Position numbers and translations under genes: made by a program. This document shows positions 1-5,192 of a stretch of DNA of 5,192 nucleotides, piece by piece. The notes under the pieces were generated by a model. That model was not told the origin of the DNA. It saw only the letters and a program-made list of their open reading frames with translations, and made no database searches. Origin of the DNA: an uncultured Flavobacteriales bacterium. Lineage in GTDB: Bacteria > Bacteroidota > Bacteroidia > Flavobacteriales_D > Crocinitomicaceae. The stretch spans positions 1-5,192 of the forward strand of contig CAIRMS010000033.1 of the NCBI GenBank assembly GCA_903879765.1, in the 5' to 3' direction. Positions within the stretch are counted from its first letter, which is position 1. Every line of letters begins with the position of its first letter.

Positions 1-747
1 ATCATCTTCAACCTTGTAATCACAAATCCCAGAAACTTCTGTTTGAGTTGTTGCTCCACCTAATGACTCATTGTCAATGCTTTCGCCTATTGCCGCTTTA
101 ACCAAATAAGATCCGGCAAGGAAAATAGTTCCTGTTTTGTTGACAATCAATGATTCATCGGACATAATCGGTAAATAGGCACCACCGGCAACGCAACTCC
201 CCATAACAGCAGATATTTGTGTGATTCCCATGGAACTCATTTGTGCGTTATTTCGGAAAATGCGTCCAAAATGTTCCTTGTCTGGGAAAATCTCATCTTG
301 CATTGGAAGATAAACTCCAGCAGAATCCACTAAATAAATGATTGGAAGTCTATTCTCCATGGCAATTTCTTGCGCCCTTAAATTCTTCTTTCCAGTAATA
401 GGAAACCATGCTCCGGCTTTAACCGTGGCATCATTGGCAACGACAATGCATTGACGTCCTTTTACATAACCAATCACAATCACGACACCTCCAGAAGGAC
501 AACCACCATGTTCTTTGTACATTCCGTATCCGGCTAAAGCACCAATCTCGACTCTATTGGTATTTGGATCAAGCAGTAAATCAATTCGCTCTCTAGCGGT
601 TAATTTACCGTTCAAATGCTGTTTTTCTATTTTTGCCTTACCTCCACCTAAGTAGATTTTAGCTAATTCTTGCTCTAATGCGCGAATCTTCAAACGCATT
701 TTGTCTTCGTTGTTATTGAAATCTAATTCCTTCTGTGAAACAGCCAT
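1..747 (-). CDS. Acyl-CoA carboxylase carboxyltransferase (beta) subunit, methylcrotonyl-CoA carboxylase type; 3' end outside window
   Basis: The reading frame opens at an ATG (745-747) and runs without a stop off the left edge, giving 249 residues of a family usually about 510-550 long, so about half the protein is present. Visible landmarks are GKLTARERIDLLLD (residues 47-60), ANDATVKAGAWFP (104-116), the RAQEIAMENRLP block (124-135), DSAG (141-144), FPDKEHFGRIF (154-164) and the glycine-rich GSCVAGGAYLP (183-193). These match the carboxyltransferase (crotonase-like) N-domain of biotin-dependent acyl-CoA carboxylases and resemble MccB more than propionyl-CoA carboxylase beta. Such a subunit transfers the carboxyl group from carboxybiotin to an acyl-CoA in the cytoplasm; for MCC the substrate is 3-methylcrotonyl-CoA in leucine breakdown. 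The substrate cannot be fixed here: geranyl-CoA and other acyl-CoA carboxylases share these motifs. The biotin-carrying alpha subunit is not in the window. No Shine-Dalgarno sequence precedes the ATG, as is common in Bacteroidota. The family call is firm; the exact substrate is inference. Confidence 0.93.
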   Translation of the reverse strand, partial: MAVSQKELDFNNNEDKMRLKIRALEQELAKIYLGGGKAKIEKQHLNGKLTARERIDLLLDPNTNRVEIGALAGYGMYKEHGGCPSGGVVIVIGYVKGRQCIVVANDATVKAGAWFPITGKKNLRAQEIAMENRLPIIYLVDSAGVYLPMQDEIFPDKEHFGRIFRNNAQMSSMGITQISAVMGSCVAGGAYLPIMSDESLIVNKTGTIFLAGSYLVKAAIGESIDNESLGGATTQTEVSGICDYKVEDD

Positions 748-764
748 ATTTGTTGATTGGGATT

Positions 765-772
765 CAAATATA
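765..772 (-). promoter_or_regulatory. Candidate Bacteroidota -7 element (TATATTTG) for the carboxylase gene
   Basis: Read on the minus strand this is TATATTTG, a full match to the TAnnTTTG -7 consensus of Bacteroidota sigma factors. It would start transcription near 758 and leave a leader of only about 10 nt before the ATG at 747. The nearest upstream TTG (plus-strand CAA, 799-801) is 26 bp away, longer than the usual 17-23, so only the -7 half is supported. Such 8-mers can arise by chance in AT-rich DNA. Confidence 0.4.
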
Positions 773-823
773 CGAAATGTAAATTTTGTTTTTGAGGTCA
801 ATTTTATAATTTGCTATAGGTTC

Positions 824-852
824 TTGAAGTCGTCATTTACTTGCTATGTTTC
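824..852 (+). promoter_or_regulatory. Candidate promoter for the symporter gene (TTG-N18-TATGTTTC)
   Basis: A TTG at 824-826 is followed after 18 bp by TATGTTTC at 845-852, which matches TAnnTTTG at seven of eight positions; the spacing falls in the 17-23 bp range known for flavobacterial promoters. Transcription would start around 859, giving a leader of about 40 nt before the ATG at 900. The final G of the -7 element is missing. The 152-bp gap between the divergent genes (748-899) holds no other gene that I can support. Confidence 0.35.
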
Positions 853-899
853 TACTTTTTCCTATTTTCACATATTAATTGAAATAACCCAACAAATCC

Positions 900-2168
900 A
901 TGAATCAAGATCACGTAATTGAATCACCTGAAAAACAAAAAAAGAGTCGATTGACTTTGTACATCTTGATTGCAATGGTACTCGGAGCTACTTTAGGAGC
1001 TATAATCCATAAGAATTTCGATGCGGAGACAGCAACAAAATTTAGTACATATATCAAGATATTAGCGACTATTTTTATTCGACTTGTTCAAATGATTATC
1101 GCACCATTGGTCCTGACAACCCTTGTCGTTGGAATAGCCAAATTAGGTGATTTAAAATCTGTTGGACGAATAGGAGGAAGAGCCTTGGCTTGGTTCTTTA
1201 CAGCCTCATTTGTTTCCTTGATAATCGGTTTGTTATGGGTGAATTTCTTGAAGCCTGGAATAGGTGTGAACCTTTCTAACGTTGATCTTTCGGCTTCAGC
1301 TGAAGTCACTGAAAAAACACAGGATTTTTCGGTTCAACATTTTGTGGAACACATCATTCCCAAGTCTGTTTTTGAAGCAATGGCGACAAATGAGATTTTA
1401 CAAATTGTGATTTTTGCCATCTTCTTTGGATTAGCAGCTGCTTCCATAGGTGAAAATGTAAAGCCAGTCATTAATGCGATGGATAAATTTTCCCACATCA
1501 TTTTAAAAATGGTCAATTTCGTTATGAAATTTGCCCCTATTGGAGTATTTGGAGCAATCGCAGGAGTTTTTGCAGTGAAAGATGTTTCGGATTTAATGAT
1601 TACGTATACGAAGTTCTTTAGTTCTTTCCTCGTTGGAATAGCTTCACTTTGGGTCGTTCTTATTTTGGTGGGCTACATCTTTCTTGGTCGTCACTTGAAA
1701 ACCTTATTGAAACGCATCGTAAGTCCTTTGGTTATTGCTTTCGGCACGACAAGTAGTGAAGCCGTTTTCCCTAAATTAACAGAAGAGCTAGAACGTTTTG
1801 GAATCAAAGACCGCATTGTTTCCTTCATGTTGCCCTTGGGATATTCGTTCAATTTGGATGGAAGTATGATGTACATGACATTCGCCAGTATTTTTATTGC
1901 ACAAGTATATGGTGTCCATTTAGACACAGGAACGCAATTAACGATGTTAGTCGTTTTGATGTTAACGAGTAAAGGAATCGCAGGTGTTCCAAGAGCGAGT
2001 TTGGTTGTTGTTGCTGCGACCTGTGGAATGTTCAATATTCCAATTGAAGGTGTGGCGCTAATCCTACCGATTGATCATTTCTGTGACATGTTCCGAAGCG
2101 CAACAAACGTACTTGGAAACTCTGTTGCTACAGCCGTCGTTGGAAAATGGGAAGGAGATAAAGTATAA
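900..2168 (+). CDS. Dicarboxylate/amino acid:cation symporter (DAACS/SDF family, DctA/GltP-like)
   Basis: A complete 422-residue inner-membrane secondary transporter of usual family length. After a short charged N-terminus (1-18), hydrophobic segments alternate through the protein, as in the eight-helix plus two-hairpin GltPh fold. Family motifs are in order: TTSSEAVFP (283-291, hairpin 1), NLDGS (318-322, helix 7), SKGIAGVPRAS (357-367, hairpin 2) and IDHFCDMFRSATNVLGN (391-407, helix 8). The hairpin 1 and helix 7 blocks, including YSFNLDG (315-321), resemble DctA, the C4-dicarboxylate carrier. However, D396 and R399 correspond to GltPh D394 and R397, which bind the amino and side-chain carboxyl groups of aspartate. 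N407 replaces GltPh D405, a sodium ligand, as in DctA. The substrate could therefore be aspartate, glutamate, succinate, fumarate or malate, and coupling to H+ rather than Na+ is possible. The ATG at 900 lacks a Shine-Dalgarno sequence but gives the expected N-terminus. The gene is divergent from the carboxylase and ends 4 bp from the convergent hydrolase. Confidence 0.95.
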   Translation: MNQDHVIESPEKQKKSRLTLYILIAMVLGATLGAIIHKNFDAETATKFSTYIKILATIFIRLVQMIIAPLVLTTLVVGIAKLGDLKSVGRIGGRALAWFFTASFVSLIIGLLWVNFLKPGIGVNLSNVDLSASAEVTEKTQDFSVQHFVEHIIPKSVFEAMATNEILQIVIFAIFFGLAAASIGENVKPVINAMDKFSHIILKMVNFVMKFAPIGVFGAIAGVFAVKDVSDLMITYTKFFSSFLVGIASLWVVLILVGYIFLGRHLKTLLKRIVSPLVIAFGTTSSEAVFPKLTEELERFGIKDRIVSFMLPLGYSFNLDGSMMYMTFASIFIAQVYGVHLDTGTQLTMLVVLMLTSKGIAGVPRASLVVVAATCGMFNIPIEGVALILPIDHFCDMFRSATNVLGNSVATAVVGKWEGDKV

Positions 2169-2172
2169 GCCT

Positions 2173-2811
2173 TTAGTTTCCTAGAATGGATAAAAGTGTT
2201 GTTGAATCGATGTCGTGTTTTCCTTCAAAACGATGTATGTGATATCCCAATTCTGAAAAGTAAGAACATTCTGATTCTTGATTTTCTTTTGTGTAATAGG
2301 GATCTTCTGTCCCCAAAACAAAATGCCTATTTCCTTCTGATTGATTTGGTTTTTCAATATCCGGCGGAAAAACACTGGCCCAAAGGATGAATTGCTGAAA
2401 ACAACTTGGTCCTTGATGGTACCAGCGAGCTGCGGTTGCACCACCTTGAGAAAATCCTAAAAGACAAATCTCTTCAAACACATGGTTTTCCATCACGCTT
2501 GACAACAGTTGATTCAGATTACTTAAGTTATCTTCAATGTCCAATTCTCTTCCCTCTTTGGTCATCCATGAAGCACCGACACGACCACTGGAACCTTGTA
2601 AATAAAACCGATGCATTCCTTCTGGAACGAGTAAGGCATATTCCTCAGGAAGACCTATAAATTTTTTCGCAAAGTACTGCGCTAATTGTCCATAGCCATG
2701 TAGTGCAATGAGTAATTTTCGCTTACTGGTAAAATCCTCAGATAGGTAATAACGGAAATGCTTCTGGAGCAAAATGCTTTGCTCCAGAAGTCCCTTATTT
2801 TCTTTATTCAA
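2173..2811 (-). CDS. Alpha/beta-hydrolase of the phospholipase/carboxylesterase type; start codon uncertain
   Basis: A small, probably cytoplasmic esterase-like protein without signal peptide or membrane helix. The family signature is clear: LHGYGQ (oxyanion-hole strand; codons near 2685-2700), GFSQGG with the nucleophile Ser at 2449-2451 (GxSxG), acid Asp in GTEDPYY at 2302-2304 and catalytic His in GKHDID at 2215-2217, all in canonical order. SGRVGASWMTKEGRELDIED lies between the first two motifs. This fits predicted carboxylesterases/lysophospholipases; the substrate is unknown. The stop is firm, the start is not. The frame is open upstream to 2877, but no ATG occurs in it before 2616, which lies after the HGYG motif. 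TTG candidates are at 2877 (overlaps the upstream gene by 74 bp), 2811 and 2772. I chose 2811 because it overlaps the upstream stop (TTGAATAA), suggesting translational coupling, and keeps the whole first strand before RYY. The TTG at 2772 has GGAG nine bases upstream and gives 199 residues. The gene follows the secreted repeat protein on the same strand. Confidence 0.85.
   Translation of the reverse strand: MNKENKGLLEQSILLQKHFRYYLSEDFTSKRKLLIALHGYGQLAQYFAKKFIGLPEEYALLVPEGMHRFYLQGSSGRVGASWMTKEGRELDIEDNLSNLNQLLSSVMENHVFEEICLLGFSQGGATAARWYHQGPSCFQQFILWASVFPPDIEKPNQSEGNRHFVLGTEDPYYTKENQESECSYFSELGYHIHRFEGKHDIDSTTLLSILGN
2761..2790 (-). terminator. Perfect 13-bp inverted repeat (hairpin), terminator-like, inside the 5' end of the hydrolase frame
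   Basis: Arms 2761-2773 and 2778-2790 are exact reverse complements around a four-base loop. On the minus strand the hairpin starts 13 bases after the TAA of the secreted protein gene (2804-2806), the usual place for an intrinsic terminator. It is preceded by an A-rich run but not followed by a U-tract (next bases CATTTCC). On the plus strand the flank after the hairpin is T-rich. It also encodes part of the hydrolase frame (LLEQSILLQK), so it could instead be an attenuator or a structure controlling hydrolase translation. The inverted repeat is certain; its function is inferred. Confidence 0.55.
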
Positions 2812-5116
2812 TGATGATTTGTTTAACGATTGCTTGTTTCGTTCCTTTAATAGAAATGAAATAAGTACCTGTTTCAAATTGTCCCACAGAAATGGTTTCC
2901 TTATTCGAAAGAACGATTTTCGTTAACAAAATTCTTCCTTGAACATCGCAAAGTTGTAATTCTGCACCTTCGATTGTACCAGTGAATTCAATTGTTACCA
3001 AGTCTGAAGTTGGATTCGGATAAACAGATGAAATGCTTGTAAGCTCATTCAATCCGTTTGTAACACCGGAACATTCACACGTTGCCGAATAGACATCGTT
3101 TATGGTTGTAGCATCGCCGTCGTCACAGGCATCACCTGGGAATAAACAACTACTGTCATCCACGTTCGCTAACGGATTGAAGTTACATGCGGTTGGATCC
3201 ATACATCCTGGAACGATTTGCATACCGACACAGTCACACGTGCTGTTGTACGCGTCATTCATCGTATCTGGATTATTGTCATCACATGGCGCATCTGGAT
3301 AGGTACATGATCCATCGTTTTGATTCGCTAATGGATTGAAGTTACAAGACAAAGGATCAGTACATCCAGGAACAATCACCTCGCCAATACAGTTACAATC
3401 CGGATTAATAGAGTCATTGATGGTATTTGGATTATTGTCATCACATAAGCTTCCTGGGAATAGACAAGATCCATCATCAATCGTTGCTAACGGATTGTAG
3501 TTACATGCAGCTGGATTCATACATCCTGGAACAATCAGGTTTCCAACACAGTTGCAGTTTGCCCCAATTGAGTCATTCGTTGTATTTGGATTCCCATCAT
3601 CACATGCTGATCCTGGATAAATACACGTCCCATTATTTTGATTCGCTAATGGATTGTAATTACACGCTAACGGATCTGTACAACCCGGAACAATTAAAGC
3701 TCCGACGCAGTTACAGTTTGGACCGATGGAATCATTTATTGTATTCGGATTATTATCGTTACAAGATGATCCAGGCATAATACAAGATCCATCATCAACC
3801 GTTGCAAGTGGATTATAGTTACATGCTAAAGGATTCATACAACCCGGGACATTGCTCGAGATAACATAACGAGCAAATGCAAATTGAGTATTCGTTTGCG
3901 CACTGAAACCACCGAGAATGAGTTTGTTACCTGGATACAAATCCATTCCATAAGCATCATCCCAGTTAGTGAAAATATTGGTTAGTGTATGTCCATTTGT
4001 TCCCCATGTTAAATCCAGTGTTCCATTTGCATTGTAACGAGAAACAACAAAATCTCTTGCTGCGCCAATACCTGCCGTACCGGAAGTTCCACACGCTAAA
4101 ATTTTCCCGTCCGGTTGAAAGATAACTTCATAGTAAGTGTCACTTTGGTTAATATTGACGATTGTTTGACCACTTGTTCCAAAACTTAGGTTTGCAGCCG
4201 CATTTGTTTCTGATCTAGATTCTAGTAGAAAGTCTGTCAGTCCTGGTCCATTGTTTCCAGAAAGAATTAATTGTGAATTATGAAAATCCACATCGAAATA
4301 ACGCGCGTTCATAGCCATATTTACCCATACACCACTTGTTCCAAATGTTGTTGCAATTGATCCTGAAGCAGAAAATTTAGCAATCATTGGGTAATAAACG
4401 TTGCTAATGTAAGCATCACCAGCTAAAATAATGTCTCCAGATGCACCTTGCGCTGCAGACCAACAGGTGATATTTCCACTAGAAAGAATATTTAATCCGC
4501 CTGACCCAAAACTTGTATCAAGTACACCATTATAGTCGCAGCGAACGACAGCAAGTCTATTCGTGCTGAATCCAGGCACTTTGGTGTTTCCAGCTAAAAT
4601 GATTTTTGTTGGAGTCAACAAAATTTTACGTGCATAGTCTTCTCCTGAATCAATGTCTATTGAAAAAACACCACCAGTTCCAAAACTTGTATTCAATGTT
4701 CCGTTTGGATTTAAACAAATCATTGCCCATTTAGGGTTGGCTGCTGTGATGGATAATGCACCGGCTACAAGAATATTTCCATTTGACAGTACTTCCATGT
4801 CATAAGCGAAATCTGATCCCGCTGCATTTGGGAAAATATAATAACCATTTGTCCCAAAGGTTAGGTCCATGCTGCCATCAGCATTCATTTTACCAATGCA
4901 CATTTCTAAATTACCGGATGTACCACTCGTACCACAAAACACCATTTGTCCGTTTGGTAAGGAAACGATGTCCTGAGCATTATCCATGGATGTACTCGTT
5001 GGACCAAAACTGGTGTAACCAACAGTAGCGAAACTTAAATCAAGTGATCCTGGTGCTTGCGCAAGTAATACTTGAGAAAGCATAAGACAAGCTAAAATGC
5101 TATAAAGAAATTTCAT
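2804..5116 (-). CDS. Secreted delta-60 repeat / cysteine-rich repeat protein with T9SS C-terminal sorting domain
   Basis: A 770-residue protein predicted to be exported and either surface-anchored or released by the type IX secretion system. A Sec signal peptide covers residues 1-19 or 1-21 (MKFLYSILACLMLSQVLLAQA). Residues 23 to about 424 carry seven delta-60 repeats, each opening with a variant of GTLDxSFGTxG at residues 23, 81, 139, 197, 252, about 306 and 365, a period of 54-59. Residues 425-686 are five 53-residue units with six cysteines each. Residues 697-770 form the type A sorting domain: SVYPNPTSD, LCDVQGRIL, FETGTYFISIKG and a basic/hydrophobic end. Seven delta-60 units suggest a beta-propeller-like fold (inference). 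The function is unknown; adhesion, binding or a structural surface role are possible, and no catalytic motif is visible. The start is clear because the signal peptide begins at this ATG. A lipoprotein reading of Cys10 is unlikely. The upstream gene is outside the window; the hydrolase follows on the same strand. Confidence 0.93.
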   Translation of the reverse strand: MKFLYSILACLMLSQVLLAQAPGSLDLSFATVGYTSFGPTSTSMDNAQDIVSLPNGQMVFCGTSGTSGNLEMCIGKMNADGSMDLTFGTNGYYIFPNAAGSDFAYDMEVLSNGNILVAGALSITAANPKWAMICLNPNGTLNTSFGTGGVFSIDIDSGEDYARKILLTPTKIILAGNTKVPGFSTNRLAVVRCDYNGVLDTSFGSGGLNILSSGNITCWSAAQGASGDIILAGDAYISNVYYPMIAKFSASGSIATTFGTSGVWVNMAMNARYFDVDFHNSQLILSGNNGPGLTDFLLESRSETNAAANLSFGTSGQTIVNINQSDTYYEVIFQPDGKILACGTSGTAGIGAARDFVVSRYNANGTLDLTWGTNGHTLTNIFTNWDDAYGMDLYPGNKLILGGFSAQTNTQFAFARYVISSNVPGCMNPLACNYNPLATVDDGSCIMPGSSCNDNNPNTINDSIGPNCNCVGALIVPGCTDPLACNYNPLANQNNGTCIYPGSACDDGNPNTTNDSIGANCNCVGNLIVPGCMNPAACNYNPLATIDDGSCLFPGSLCDDNNPNTINDSINPDCNCIGEVIVPGCTDPLSCNFNPLANQNDGSCTYPDAPCDDNNPDTMNDAYNSTCDCVGMQIVPGCMDPTACNFNPLANVDDSSCLFPGDACDDGDATTINDVYSATCECSGVTNGLNELTSISSVYPNPTSDLVTIEFTGTIEGAELQLCDVQGRILLTKIVLSNKETISVGQFETGTYFISIKGTKQAIVKQIIIE
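2807..3028 (-). other. Type IX secretion C-terminal sorting domain (type A) of the repeat protein
   Basis: Residues 697-770 show the family's landmarks in order: SVYPNPTSDLVTIEF, LQLCDVQGRIL, an ISVGQFETGTYFISI strand pair, and KQAIVKQIIIE at the very end. In Bacteroidota this domain takes cargo to the T9SS translocon at the outer membrane and is normally cleaved off on export. No T9SS machinery gene lies in this window. Confidence 0.92.
3059..3844 (-). repeat. Five tandem 159-bp repeats encoding six-cysteine units, A-B-A-B-A order
   Basis: Units start at 3844, 3685, 3526, 3367 and 3208, reading down the minus strand (residues 425, 478, 531, 584, 637), each 53 residues except the last, about 50. 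The pattern is GC-M/T-x-P-x-x-C-N-Y/F-NPLA, then a DDGSC-like Cys, a fourth Cys in an Asp/Asn-rich loop (CDDxNPNTxND), and a C-x-C-x-G close. Units 1, 3 and 5 open with GCM and have a D-D before the third Cys; units 2 and 4 open with GCTDP and have LANQN. Units 2 and 4 share an identical 21-base block (3636-3656 and 3318-3338), exactly 318 bp apart. The acidic loops could bind calcium and the cysteines could form three disulfides per unit; both are inferences. Confidence 0.92.
3845..5050 (-). repeat. Seven delta-60 repeats (protein-level tandem repeats, residues 23-424)
   Basis: Each unit has a GxLDxSFGTxG-type turn followed by strands that often contain NGxIxxAG or DGKILxCG (for example SNGNILVAG 111-119, PDGKILACG 335-343) and a xFxVxRYNxNG lead-in (for example FVVSRYNANG 356-365). 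Units begin at residues 23, 81, 139, 197, 252, about 306 and 365. Units 5 and 6 are the most degenerate (SGSIATTFGTSG; TNAAANLSFGTSG). This matches the delta-60 repeat family seen in large bacterial secreted proteins. The blade-per-repeat propeller idea is inference from number and period. Confidence 0.85.
5054..5116 (-). other. Sec signal peptide of the secreted repeat protein
   Basis: Residues 1-21: one Lys at position 2, a hydrophobic core from F3 to L18, then LLAQA with small residues suited to signal peptidase I cleavage after A19 or A21. T9SS cargo crosses the inner membrane by Sec, so this pairs with the C-terminal sorting domain. Confidence 0.85.
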
Positions 5117-5192
5117 AAAAATAATTTTAAGTGTAAATTTAAGATTAAATTTGGACGTGAGAAAACTCCTTCTATACGGATTTCTAGTGTTA

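Noticed and set aside
701..922. A 73-codon plus-strand reading frame across the divergent intergenic region
   Set aside because: It begins inside the carboxylase gene on the opposite strand, runs through the promoter region into the symporter start, and its Phe/Ser/Cys-rich sequence matches no family I recognise; it is a chance frame in AT-rich DNA.
2181..2444. An 87-codon minus-strand frame overlapping the hydrolase, considered as a sign of a frameshift
   Set aside because: The hydrolase frame is intact with Ser, Asp and His in order, so the other frame is a shadow and no frameshift is needed.
3427..3780. A 117-codon plus-strand frame, plus shorter ones at 3102-3302 and 4756-5028
   Set aside because: They are antisense shadows of the repeat gene; the first is itself repetitive only because it mirrors the 159-bp repeats.
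3059..3844. CRISPR array or mobile-element repeat as the explanation for the regular 159-bp repeats
   Set aside because: The repeats are continuous, in frame, 159 bp long without spacers, and code for a conserved cysteine pattern; they are protein-coding tandem repeats.
5087..5116. Lipoprotein signal based on Cys10 of the repeat protein
   Set aside because: The residues before it (I-L-A) are a poor lipobox and the cysteine sits inside the hydrophobic core only ten residues in; a Sec signal peptide cleaved near A19-A21 and a T9SS tail explain the sequence better.
5134..5141. TAAATTTA as a -7 promoter element for the repeat protein gene
   Set aside because: It matches TAnnTTTG at seven of eight positions at a plausible distance, but it lacks the final G, has no TTG at proper spacing upstream, and is a common AT-rich word.
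5167..5174. Minus-strand AGAAGGAG, a strong Shine-Dalgarno-like sequence
   Set aside because: It is about 50 bases from the ATG at 5116 and no start codon follows at a useful distance, so it does not drive a gene seen here.

Overview
The window looks like a piece of an AT-rich Bacteroidota chromosome, probably Flavobacteriales. The strongest evidence is a large secreted protein (minus strand, 2804-5116) with a type IX secretion (T9SS) C-terminal sorting tail, a system confined to that phylum. Supporting signs are start codons without clear Shine-Dalgarno sequences, TAnnTTTG-like -7 promoter elements, and the repeat families delta-60 and 'GC-x-DP-x-AC-N-Y/F-NP-x-A'. I would not name a genus.

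Layout: (1) 1-747, minus strand, the N-terminal 249 codons of an acyl-CoA carboxylase carboxyltransferase (beta) subunit of the methylcrotonyl-CoA carboxylase type, cut by the window's left edge. (2) 748-899, a 152-bp divergent intergenic region holding candidate promoters in both directions. (3) 900-2168, plus strand, a complete dicarboxylate/amino acid:cation symporter. (4) 2173-about 2811, minus strand, a small alpha/beta-hydrolase of the phospholipase/carboxylesterase type, convergent with the symporter and only 4 bp from it. Its start is unclear: there is no ATG, and a perfect 13-bp hairpin lies in its 5' end. (5) 2804-5116, minus strand, a 770-aa secreted repeat protein: signal peptide, seven delta-60 repeats, five six-cysteine repeats, T9SS tail. 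(6) 5117-5192, leader or promoter region of that gene, with no other gene visible.

The genes do not form an obvious pathway. The carboxylase (branched-chain amino acid or acyl-CoA catabolism) and the symporter (uptake of C4-dicarboxylates or acidic amino acids) are divergent and could share a regulatory region. The secreted protein and the hydrolase are codirectional and abut or overlap, so they may be co-transcribed, but a functional link is not evident. I see no mobile element, CRISPR array, tRNA or rRNA, and no convincing undescribed multi-gene system. The most distinctive items are the A-B-A-B-A cysteine-repeat array and the hairpin at the ATG-less hydrolase start.
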